Positions 25,239-40,608 of a stretch of DNA of 64,000 bases are shown piece after piece. Each line of letters begins with the position of its first letter. Positions within the stretch are counted from its first letter, which is position 1. The notes below the pieces were generated by a model. The model saw only the letters and a program-made list of their open reading frames with translations, had not been told where the DNA came from and searched no databases. A program made the position numbers and the translations under genes. The DNA is taken from contig BCKT01000002.1 of assembly GCA_003116875.1 (NCBI GenBank), positions 1,612,001 to 1,676,000 on the forward strand, given 5' to 3'. The DNA comes from Takashimella koratensis (Eukaryota; Basidiomycota; Tremellomycetes; Trichosporonales; Tetragoniomycetaceae).

Positions 25239-25248
25239 GTCACGTGAC
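25239..25248. promoter_or_regulatory. CACGTG-type palindrome (GTCACGTGAC)
   Basis: This lies in the 204-bp divergent promoter, 66 bp upstream of the polymerase start and 130 bp upstream of the dynein intermediate chain start. The region also carries a GGAGAGT-type tandem tract (25189-25214) and a TCATCTCC tandem tract (about 25321-25355) in the dynein leader. Confidence 0.6.
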
Positions 25249-25377
25249 CTGCACCTGAAACTCAGGGTCCGAGGTCCACGCGCTGACCGTGTTGGACGTT
25301 GACAAGGTCGTTTGTTGTCTCTCATCTCCTCATCTCCTCATCTCCTCATCTCATCTCACCCCACCCAACTCCCCGCC

Positions 25378-27702
25378 ATGTCAGACAACAGAAGACTCGA
25401 GATAGAGGCAAAGAGGGCAAAGCTCGCAGAGCTCAAGCGAGCCAGGGATGAGCGCAAACAACTGCTCGCTCAGTCCTCAACAGACAAGGGGATCGAGGTG
25501 TGTCTCTTTGGCGATTCCCATCCTTCATTGCAGACCTGATCCACTAACCCCACTCATAGCCCATGGCCACATCGCGAAAAGATGTCAACGATTTGGTCGA
25601 TAGTCTCCTCTCATCAGGCGGCAGGCCAACTTCACCTTATCAATCAGGGCAAGCATCCTCCATTGGCGTTAGCGCGCAACCCTCTGGTCGTTCAACACCG
25701 ACACCGAGCACCCCAGGGAGATTGAGTAGAATGAGCAACGAGGGTAGCGTCTCCGAATTGAGGAAGAGCTTGGCCAGCGCAGGTCAACAGACAATGGATA
25801 GGTATATTTTAAAAGGGTCGTGAATTGTACTAACTCGGTCGCAGAGAAGAGTTGCTCAGTCCACCGCTGGTAGATTACGTCGACACGCACACCGAGCTCT
25901 ACGAACTGCCATCAAAGGTGAGCTGATGACTTTGGAAGTATCTCTGACAGTGAAGATTGTCAAACCGGAAACGTACTCCAAGTCTGTCCAGACTATGGTC
26001 GCCATCGAGGTCGACGACGACGCGCCAAACGATGACAGCGGGGGGAGCGGGAGGGAGACAAAAGACGAAACGCAGACACGAATATTGGCAGAACTTGAAG
26101 AGCAGTGTAGGCAGCTGGAGAAGGAGGTCAAAGAGCTCAAGGAGAAAGCCGAAGAGCTGAAAGTGGTCGGTGAGTTAGTCAAGTGGTTGCTTTTGCTGAT
26201 TGGATCTTCCAGATCTGTCCCGGGAGCAACGGCAGGCCATCTTTGCCACCGCGGATTTCTCCGCCTTTGTTGAGGAGTCCTCTCGGATAGTGCAGCGAGC
26301 ACTTAGTGATGGATACGATTACATCAAGGATTACACCATCGACAGTGCCATGTGAGCCATTTCCGATTGTATTGGAATGAGAAGCTTACTGGAGCAGCGA
26401 CGAGGGCGAGGGACAAAAGATCAAGCTTTTCGGCACATTTTCCGATGAACGTTGGACAGCTGGACGATCTGTGACTGATCTGGACTGGTCTCCAAAGGTG
26501 AGGACCGTAAGGTGACCCAGCTGATCATGCAGTTCCCCGAATTGGTGGTTGCCTCGTATAATAGGGGCTCTCCTGCAGACCCAGACGGTATCGTTGCGGT
26601 TTGGAACCTCCATCTACTCGAGCGGCCGGAATTCATCTTCCACTCACCTGTACGTATTCCATCTCTGCTACACTAATAAGTAGTCGGACGTACTGTCTGT
26701 GACATTTTCGCCCTTCCACCCAACTTTGATATTCGGTGGAAGCTACTCTGGGCAAATCCTGTTATGGGATACCCGAGCGAAGCACTTGCCAGTGCTCAAG
26801 ACACCACTGTCTGCGGCCGGTCACACTTACCCGATCTATGCGATGAAAGTTGTTGGCACGCAAAACGCCAACAACTTGATCTCGAGCAGTACCGACGGCC
26901 TGGTCTGCAGCTGGCAGGCAGATATGCTCTCCCAACCACAGGTGAGTTGAGCGACGGTAAGAAGCTGACCGTGCAGGAAGCGTTGACTTTGACGGTGCCC
27001 ACTCACAACAAAACGGACGAGGTCTCCATCACATGCCTCGATTTCCCAGAGGGAGAGACTTCGACGTTCTGGGTCGGAACGGAGGAGGGCAACGTCTATC
27101 AAGCCAATCGATACGACCGCGCCTCCGCAAAAGCTGGACTCAACGATGTGTACAGCGGTCATGCTGGTCCCATCACCGGTATCCATTTCCATCCGTCATC
27201 GGGATCGGTCGACTTTTCAGACTTGTTCCTCACCTCGTCGGTCGACTGGACCGTCAAGTTGTGGCGAGGCAAAGGTCACAAGACCCCGATTTGCTCATTC
27301 GAGGAGTCTGGTGACTATGTATTCGACGTTAAATGGCATTCAAACCACCCTGCCATGTTCGGAACCGTCGACGGCACCGGCAAATTTGACATTTGGAACC
27401 TGTCCCAGAATCTTGAAGTGAGCCAGAATGCTGCCCACGCCCAAGTTGGACCGTTGACTGATATCTCCACCCAGGTCCCCATCGTCTCGGAGCAAGTCTC
27501 GGCAAGGGGTCTCAACAAGCTGGCATGGGACAAGACAGGGCGCAAAGCCGGACTTGGCTCGAGCGACGGCAAGGTGTATGTGTATGATGTCGCGGAGAAG
27601 ATTGTCACTCCACGGGATAGCGACTGGATTGACTTTCAGAAGACTGTCCAAAGTTTGTCAACTAGCGGAGATCCTGTGATTGATGCTGCTCGTCAAAAGT
27701 GA
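25378..27702 (+). CDS. cytoplasmic dynein 1 intermediate chain (WD40)
   Basis: This is a scaffold of the dynein motor that links the heavy chain to light chains and dynactin. The N-terminus [27 protein letters not shown] is the typical charged helix that binds p150Glued. A Ser/Pro-rich linker ([16 protein letters not shown] onward) follows, then a second charged stretch near 26090-26160. From about 26430 a WD40 propeller begins, with blades recognisable as [84 protein letters not shown] and [12 protein letters not shown]. Several introns of about 40-60 nt interrupt the 5' half. It ends at TGA 27700-27702, only 12 bp from the stop of the convergent kinase gene. Confidence 0.92.
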
Positions 27703-27714
27703 TGCATTATAGTG

Positions 27715-29371
27715 TTACAAAGCGCCCAGCTCATGGGCCTCCTTGCGGAACATCTCTAATCGCTCCATGGCATATGTCTGAAAGTCAGCAGTCGATCACA
27801 CTGGATAAGACGTACCAAGTAGTCAAAATCGGGAACGTAGTCTGGCGTATTGTCGACTAGGGCGTTGACTTGTTCTGCTCCCTGTACAATGCCCCAAAGT
27901 GACCAGAAAGCAGAGCAAGCCGGGCTCCAGATTCGGACTTCTCTTTCCAGTGACGCGACTCTCTCCTCGGCAATGTCTTTTCTTCGCGAGAGAGTCTCTT
28001 GGCCGCTGTGTCCATCCATCTCAACAGAGAGGTAGGCTCGGTAGAAGTCGTTTCGTTCCTCTTCTGAAGGATAAGGGAAATGCGGTTGCAACGAATGGGA
28101 AAGAGTGGGGTGATGATAATTTGCTCGCCACTCATGGAAGTGATTGGCGAGGTCGTAGCCACGAGGATTGGGTGCCGCGTACTCAAAGTCGATGACGATG
28201 TACTAGTTTATTAGTATCTTCCACTCAACAAGGTACGCACGCGGTGATGCTCGGGAGTGCCAATGGCGAGTTCTCCATCAAGACGGAGAAGATTGCCGTA
28301 TTGAGTGTCGTTGTCTGGTCTCAGCAATGTTATCAAACCAAACTCACGCGCAAACACCACACCTCTGGTGACCTGAGCCATGACCCATCGCCGATAAGTC
28401 TCGACCTCAGCGCGCACTTTGTGCAGCGCAAAAGTCTCCGCCCACAGCTCCCATCGTCCTCCAGCAGTCGCCAATGTGGTGAGCACGTCTTCAGCCAATG
28501 TTGCCCATTCCGCGAGACACCTCCACACCATGGGTTCCGTTGAGTCGTAACCGAGAAGCTTCAAGTCCACCGAATGCAGCTCGCGCAAGCGGCGAGCAAT
28601 CGAACGGTAGATGAGCGGCTCGCGAAGCTCGGGCGGTGTGAGGGCCCGGGAGGGGAAGAATTGTTCGACGCGACCGTTGATGAACGTTCCATACACCTTG
28701 GGTCCAAGACCATAGGTTGTCGATAGTACGTGGAGGATACGCAGTTCCTCCTTTCGCGAGATAAGAGCGTCTGAGCTGGGTCCGTAGACTCGAAGGAGGA
28801 GAGTTGGTGGGTATTGATCCAATGGCAGAGGCGGCGGTCGGTCCGGATCAAGAGGAGGCAGCGAGGGTGTGAGCAAGGGCGAGACCGAGGGGGAAGTTGG
28901 TGTTGGTGAAGGGTTGAAGGAGACAAAGAAAACCGCGTTGGTGAGTGCGCCCGAGACTTTTTGGAGGTGGACGCTGGATGGTGTGAGAGAGGGATGAGTC
29001 CAGAGAGGGATCCGCATCCGCCGTATCAAAGATAAGATTTTGGTTTTGAAGACGGGGTGACGCCACTCGCTGGCGTTGAGACTAAGTTCGACATGGTTGA
29101 TACCGAGAAGATTGTCGCAGCTGCTTGCTGTCGAGTCAGTTCCCGCTGCTGGACTATCGAGCTGGAATTCGGAGAGCTTTGAAAAGCTGCTGGTGGATGC
29201 TTTGCGCAAAGGTGGTGGTTGAGCGGCGCTAAGGGACGAAGAGCCGATAGTGAAAGTGGACGAAGGGATAGGGAGGATGGAGGGCGAACGTTGAGCGCGA
29301 GTTTGAGGGAGGAGAAGCGGAGACAGCGGGGTGTTGGGGTCGAGCGGTCTGTGGTCCGGCGTGAGGACCAT
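27715..29371 (-). CDS. choline/ethanolamine kinase
   Basis: This catalyses ATP-dependent phosphorylation of choline or ethanolamine, the first step of the Kennedy pathway for phosphatidylcholine and phosphatidylethanolamine. After a Ser/Pro-rich N-terminus, the substrate and ATP region includes VSGALTNAVFFVS, PTLLLRVYG, VYGTFINGRVEQFF and ELHSVD. The Brenner motif HNDTQYGNLL and the magnesium-binding VIDFEYAAPNPRGYDLANHFHEW are present once introns are removed. The catalytic HND triad depends on excision of a 33-nt intron (28315-28347); without it the histidine is lost. A 38-nt intron follows near 28239. The last exon encodes YAMERLEMFRKEAHELGAL. An (ACC)8 tract directly precedes the ATG. Choline versus ethanolamine preference cannot be read from sequence. 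Confidence 0.92.
28315..28347 (-). other. 33-nt intron in the choline/ethanolamine kinase catalytic motif
   Basis: The donor is GTGAGT after GCGC, there is a CTGAG-like branch, and the end is CCAG. Excision joins GCG C to AC AAC GAC, giving A-H-N-D at the start of the Brenner motif. The length is a multiple of three with no stop, so a retained form would be translated but would lack the conserved histidine. Confidence 0.75.
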
Positions 29372-29395
29372 GGTGGTGGTGGTGGTGGTGGTGGT
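29372..29395. repeat. (GGT)8 microsatellite abutting a start codon
   Basis: Eight perfect GGT units on the plus strand, read as (ACC)8 immediately before the ATG of the kinase on the minus strand. It gives an unstructured leader and a strong A at -3. Confidence 0.85.
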
Positions 29396-29455
29396 GAGAG
29401 GAGATGTAAATGTCTCGACGACTTTAATTGATTGTCGTCACACGAGCCAAAAAAG

Positions 29456-29465
29456 GTCACGTGAC
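29456..29465. promoter_or_regulatory. CACGTG-type palindrome (GTCACGTGAC)
   Basis: It lies 85 bp upstream of the kinase start codon, in the same position range as in the other promoters of the window. Confidence 0.6.
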
Positions 29466-29912
29466 TCCCCTTCCCCCGGCCTGGTCTGGGAAGGGCAAGA
29501 CCAGACTGGAAGCGGCAGAGTAAGAGGTCGAAGTGGGGCGACTGGTAAGGAGGATACATGGACAGCGAACAAAGATAGGACAGGGCTGGACAAGAGCAAG
29601 CTATAGACACAGCAGGGGGCAGACGAGTAAGGAAAGCTTTATAGTCAAAAGACAGGCAGGAGGAGATGGACACAGATGGGGCAGGAACAGACAGGAAGGC
29701 CAGATTACAAGCTACGTACACTATATCGTGTTTATGAGTTATGTGTTGTGGGTGACAGGCATTACTAGAGGTATACGACTATGGCCAGCATATAACAATG
29801 GTTTATAGTGGATATATCGAGAGACAGAACGAATCAATATCCCTAGACTGAGCGGCGAGGAACAATTGAATCGACGAGAGGCGACCAGACTCCGCAAAGG
29901 CACCAAGTTCGC

Positions 29913-31574
29913 CTAGAAAGTAATCTCCAGCTTCTCCTCGAATGGACTACGAAGACCACCCGACTGCAAGCCCGCATGCTCAATCTTGATCTTGGTCGGG
30001 CGCGGGCGCATCGCGGCCGCCTTGCGCAACTTTGTCCGGCTTTTCTTCGCGGCGCGGTCCCCACTTTCAAGGTCGCTGTCACTGTCCCACTCAGACGAGT
30101 GAGCGGATGGAACGGATTCGGCACTCAGAGCTGGGCTGAGGGTCGGTGAGAATGGCATTGCGAGCTTTGACGCGTCCAACGTCGAAGGCGATGGGCGCGA
30201 AAGGAAAGTGTCGCGTGCAATATGCGGGGGAGGTCCTGTGATGGCCGAAGACGAATGCGATCGGGCGATTCGTGGTGCGAAAGCAGTCACCGAAGGTGGT
30301 CGGACATCGAGCATGTTCGTTGAGGCCACTGGGGCAGGATCAGATGGCGAAATGATGATTTTGGCGGGTTCCTCTGTCAAGTTGACAACAGGTAGAGGAG
30401 GGGAGCGAACGTCTTGGAGGTCACTCGCGGTAAAGCTGCGACCGCGCTGCAACAGACTTGGTCGAGCCGGGCGGGTGTTGCGGAAAGACCCAGAGCGTCG
30501 CATGCTAGGTGCCTTTTGGCTCTGATTTGGCGAGGATGGAGTGACGGTGATTGCCATCGGCGTGTTGTTGGTGGAGAGGCCATCGGCTGTGAATCGTTTA
30601 GCAGGGGATCTTTTGAACGCGATCGGGATGACTCACCAGAAGACGACCGAGACATCATGACCAGCGGCTCTTGCTTTGCGGTATTTTGAAGCGTTGTCGA
30701 CAACCTCAACACCCTGCCCATCTGCTCGCTTGGCTTTTCATCTTTGTCGCCTTGGTCCATAAAGTCCATACTGTTGACACGACGCATCATGCCCGGTCTG
30801 CTCAGCTTCTCCTGTCGCGTCATCTTTCGTTCCTCCATCTCGGCTCCCAATCGACTCTCCGTGAGGGCAATATCGCTGAGCTTTTTACGCGTCGAGTCCC
30901 AGGAATGTCTCCAGCCCTGTAGGGGACTGAAGTGGTCGTCAAGGGTCCCTGTAGCTGGTTCGACATCATCCTCGGCGTCGGCGTGGGGTTCGAACGCTGC
31001 CAGCACGAAATTGGTCATCTCGTCGAGCACCTGACCAGATGGCATGGTACCCGGTGGGAAGTGCAACGAGTCGCGCGGTGGATGCAAAAGGCACTGCCAG
31101 GCAAAAGTGAGTTTGTTGTCCTGCTATTCATAAGCCGAGCCACGTACGTTCTCCAAAATCTCCACCTCGTGCTCCTCCCAGTTTGCCTCGCGTCCTCGCT
31201 TGCCTCTTGCAGATGTCAAGTTGACGTCGAACGCTTCATCCAGACTCATGGTATCCTTGCCCAGCTTTGGTGCAGAGGGAGCCATTACCTGCGAGCGCGT
31301 CATGTCAGCGCCCGTCTCGGATATCACATTGCAAGATCACACTTACATAGTCAAAAGGTAAAGGTGTATGCGGCCCCGGTGTCGACGCGCCTGACCCACT
31401 CCTACGAGATTGCATCAGTCCTGTTCTCTTCTCTTCCCTCAGATAGGAATGTCCTTGACTTACTCGGCAATTGTCAGCGCCACAGCGGGTGGCAAAGCGA
31501 TTTGTAAGTTGGCGTTCCTCTTCCCCTTCATCGTGGGCATTGTATGGAGGAATATATGGTGATGGCGAGTTCAA
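29913..31574 (-). CDS. unknown Ser/Pro-rich protein
   Basis: I do not recognise a family. The frame opens at MNSPSPYIPPYNAHDEGEEE (31574). Plausible introns lie near 31390-31465, 31288-31344, 31093-31147 and about 30589-30637; the last joins RSSS to DGLSTNNTPMAITV in frame. The most conserved-looking part is the middle: SLDEAFDVNLTS, EEHEVEILEN, TNFVLAAFEPHADAEDD, and GWRHSWDSTRKKLSDIALTE with the following charged helix. The rest is disordered with many SP/TP and RSxS sites, consistent with a phosphorylated regulator. The C-terminus has a basic run (AAKKSRTKLRKAAAMRPRP, a possible nuclear signal) and ends KLEITF. The start could lie further upstream, as the upstream region is long. Confidence 0.6.
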
Positions 31575-31770
31575 CGGAGACGACCGCGGTGACGAGCAAG
31601 GATGATAAGGATGATGGTCAGGATGAGGAATGAGGATGATGATGGTGGGGCAATCAATAACGACTTGGACGCGGTTGATTTTTGGGTGTTTTCTTTTCTT
31701 TTCCAGCGCAACGGTGGTCGAGCGCGTGTAGGTTACTAGCTCGTCTCGGGTTCCTGGGCGCTGAGGATGA

Positions 31771-31800
31771 CGACGGGTCGACGGGTCGACGGCTATATAT
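31771..31800. promoter_or_regulatory. tandem CGACGGGT units with TATA-like box
   Basis: CGACGGGT occurs twice in tandem (31771-31786) plus a partial third copy, directly followed by TATATAT at 31794-31800. The element is about 200 bp upstream of the first ATG of the unknown gene. A core promoter role is an inference from position. Confidence 0.35.
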
Positions 31801-32182
31801 GGGGCAGGGAAAACTAAAGTTCTAGGGCTCGCGTTGAGGGGACTGGGAAACGCGTTGATGCCTCGAGATCAAGGTTGAGGTGGTGGATGAGTCTGTTGTT
31901 CGGGACGATCGCGAGACGAGCAGAGTTCAATTGAGAGCGGGTGAGAGATTCTGTTGCTATGGGAAACTTTGTGAGCGATGGCGAGGGCGGGGATCAACGA
32001 GCAACGAGCAAAAGTCCCGGTGGCGATCGGCTTTGGGTGGACCGACTGCTGGGAACCCGCTTGATGAGAGTCGTCAGCGGCGGCGCGGGGGCGTTGCGAG
32101 TACTGGAAGGCGTTGTGGTTAGACCCCAGTCTGGCGGGGGGCAGGCATGGGATGCCGGTATGGTCAGGAGCAGGTCATGGGC

Positions 32183-32220
32183 GGGGGGCGAGGGGAGGGG
32201 GGGAAGGGGGGCGAGGGGGG
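32183..32220 (+). other. G-quadruplex-type G tract
   Basis: Five runs of 6, 4, 7, 6 and 6 guanines separated by one to three bases on the plus strand. This meets the usual four-run rule for intramolecular quadruplex formation. It lies about 600 bp upstream of the unknown minus-strand gene. Confidence 0.7.
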
Positions 32221-32260
32221 TAAGAGGCGCCGGGGCGAGACTGGGCGACGTCCGAGGACC

Positions 32261-32272
32261 GTGACGCGTCAC
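32261..32272. promoter_or_regulatory. palindrome GTGACGCGTCAC with ACGCGT core
   Basis: A perfect 12-bp palindrome with the ACGCGT core, known as the MluI cell-cycle box bound by MBF in yeasts. It is followed by ACGTAAAT. It differs from the CACGTG palindromes elsewhere in the window only by a changed centre. Confidence 0.45.
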
Positions 32273-33189
32273 GTAAATTTATGGAATCCCTTTTTATTTC
32301 TTTTTCTTTTTTTTTCCCGCTGTGGCTTGGGGGCGTCTACGCTCGCTGACAGTCTGACCCTGACTTGCTCATGTCAACCTGCATCTCGCCCTCGGTCGTG
32401 GCCTCTGTCGCCAGTCGCCGTCGTTTTGTCCTTGTGGTAAGTCCTGATCAGCGAGATAGCAAAACCCGGAGACTGGGCCCATCTGATTTGGCAAACAAAA
32501 ATGAAGCGTCAAAGATAAGAGAGTCGGTCCAAGGACGCGGGGAGAGAGTGGTCAGAGTGAGAACAGCAAACACGTTCTCTCGTCACGACTTTTGCGCTGC
32601 GGCAGACGAGAACAAGGTCCAGGACAATCAATGAACGTGCAGTTAGAAAGAAAGCGGTCATCAACTCATGCCGTCAAGGTAGTCGCAGATGTCGTAAAGC
32701 GATCTTCATGAATTGGAATCGGCACAACGAGGGTGTCACAGAACAACATGACCATTGGCAAGACTGCGCATACGCAGAGGAAACGGCAAAAGGGTAGATC
32801 GTTCCGAGGTGGGTGCATGAGCTTCATTAAACGTTCAAGACCATGGGTTCCATGAGTAACCAGTAGTACTCAGAGGCTCAGAGAACGGTTGCATATACAC
32901 AAAAGGGGTAAGACTGTATGATGCCGTGTCTGTCAAGGCGATGAGATCGAGACCGTGTTCCGCTGCTGTGCTACTCTCCTCCTTCTCCTCCTCCTCGTGA
33001 GACAGGTCGTGAATGAGGGACTGCGGTAATCCTCTCTTTTGTTTCTTTCTCCCGTGACCTAGCAGAGGAGACTAATAATGACAGAGAACGCAATGAAAGG
33101 GGGAAAAAAAGTGAAAGAAACTGTTACTACCTAGTACATAGTGAGATGAGGCAGATCATCCGATATGGTTAAAGAAGACGCGACAGCAA

Positions 33190-39385
<6,196 letters not shown>

Positions 39386-40235
39386 GGTCACCGAGGTCGC
39401 CTAGGGATTGGGAGACGACGGTGCCGGTGATTAAGTGGACAATGTGGTCGATGGAGCCATCTCTATTGTGGAAGAAACGTTAGCGAATGGTAGGGAGAGA
39501 AGGAGGGATTGTGGAGATTGATGAAGCGTCGCCAATGATGAGGAAGGGATGGGTGGACTTACAAGGACTGTGCGGGGACGAGGTGTTGAAAGTGGAGGTG
39601 GACGATGGATGGTGGATGTGAATGAGTGAGAGACGAGTTGATGTTGATGCTGGATGGATGGATAGGTGGGATATGGATATGGATTGGATTGGATTGGTTT
39701 GTTGATTTTGCGTTTGAACTCAAGTTGAGATTGATTGGGTGGGTCGTGTCGTCGTCGGTCGTGAATGGGAAACGGAGAGGAGGGTCGATATTGTGATGGG
39801 TGATGAATGATGGGCTGGGTAGACGGGATCCGAGCACTGAGCGGCAGTGGACTGCACCGCGCGCAGGCAGCAGAGAGGCGACTGACTGGGAGGGAAGAGG
39901 GCGTCGGGGACCCGTGTTGAGGCAGAGAGCAGAGAGCAGGCGAGACGGCAATGGTCTGAGGGGAAAGGGAGATGGAAGCGAGGTAAAGAGGGAAAGAGGG
40001 AAGGAGAGAGAGAGAGAGAGAGTGAGCTATAGCCAGGGTGGACGGCCGTGGTCGCGTCTGTCAACGTAGGGAGGAGGAAGGAGGCAGGGGAGAGGGTGGA
40101 TAGCCTCGGACGACTGTTCCTTTGACGGTGACGGCGGTGGGAGGGGGGAGGGGGGAGTGGGGATGAGTCGGGAGGGGTGGTGTGAGCAGGGAGGAGGGTC
40201 GCTGAGCCGAGGTATGTGTATGTGTGTGGGTGTGG

Positions 40236-40255
40236 GTGTGTGTGTGTGTGTGTGT
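40236..40255. repeat. GT dinucleotide microsatellite
   Basis: About ten uninterrupted GT units, preceded by imperfect TGTGGG units from about 40213. Confidence 0.8.
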
Positions 40256-40311
40256 CTCTGCTGTAGGCTGCGAGGAGAGCAAGACTGACAGGGCAGAGCG
40301 GGTGTTTCAGG

Positions 40312-40317
40312 CACGTG
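40312..40317. promoter_or_regulatory. CACGTG core
   Basis: A CACGTG hexamer (context GCACGTGGC), 292 bp upstream of the acidic protein start. It is weaker than the extended TCACGTGA sites elsewhere. Confidence 0.3.
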
Positions 40318-40608
40318 GCAGCCCGGGAGACATAGACTCACCGTTGTTTCATAGTGGCACCGTGATACTTTTTCCCTATACACAGTCCCTGCATCCCGGT
40401 GTAATGACGTGTAACTCCCCAGCCACTGCACCGAGCAATCCCCCTCTTTGCCTATGACAACAAACAAACAACCCATCAACATTCACTCACCCGACTCCAC
40501 CAACACCACCACCACCACCACCACCTCCCCTGCCCTCCCCTCATCCATCCCTCTCACCCCTCACATCCAACAGCGCAATCGCCTCTGCCCACCCCCAAAC
40601 CCACCGCC

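Larger units (their letters stand above)
29372..29912. promoter_or_regulatory. kinase promoter/leader and 3' flank of next gene
   Basis: This is upstream of the choline/ethanolamine kinase and downstream of the unknown minus-strand gene. It contains the (GGT)8 tract at 29372-29395 (read as ACC in the kinase leader) and GTCACGTGAC at 29456-29465. The rest (29500-29900) is purine-rich with no gene that I can support. The minus-strand frame 29026-29721 that crosses it is mostly leader read-through. Confidence 0.55.
31575..33189. other. long intergenic region
   Basis: This separates the unknown minus-strand gene (its upstream side) from the 3' end of the DYRK kinase gene. It holds three tandem CGACGGGT-type units next to a TATATAT box (31771-31800), a run of five long G tracts (32183-32220), a 12-bp palindrome GTGACGCGTCAC (32261-32272) and a T-rich tract after it. 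Open frames here (for example 31941-32264 and its complement) are G- or P-biased read-through of the G-rich tract. No gene is supported; a non-coding RNA is possible. Confidence 0.5.
39386..40608. promoter_or_regulatory. long divergent intergenic region with microsatellites
   Basis: This is shared upstream DNA of the DYRK kinase (minus) and the unknown acidic protein (plus). It contains an AG tract (about 40006-40022), a GT tract (40236-40255), CACGTG at 40312-40317 and an ACC tract in the plus-strand leader (40504-40525). Open frames across it are low-complexity. The kinase probably has a long, possibly spliced leader here (GT-AG candidates exist but cannot be chosen). No gene is supported. 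Confidence 0.5.

Noticed and set aside
29026..29721. 231-codon minus-strand frame across the kinase start
   Set aside because: It overlaps the kinase coding region in another frame and the (ACC)8 leader; its composition is low-complexity Ser/Pro/Leu.
31941..32272. Overlapping Gly/Arg and Pro-rich frames on both strands
   Set aside because: They are produced by the G tract; there are no splice or family signals.
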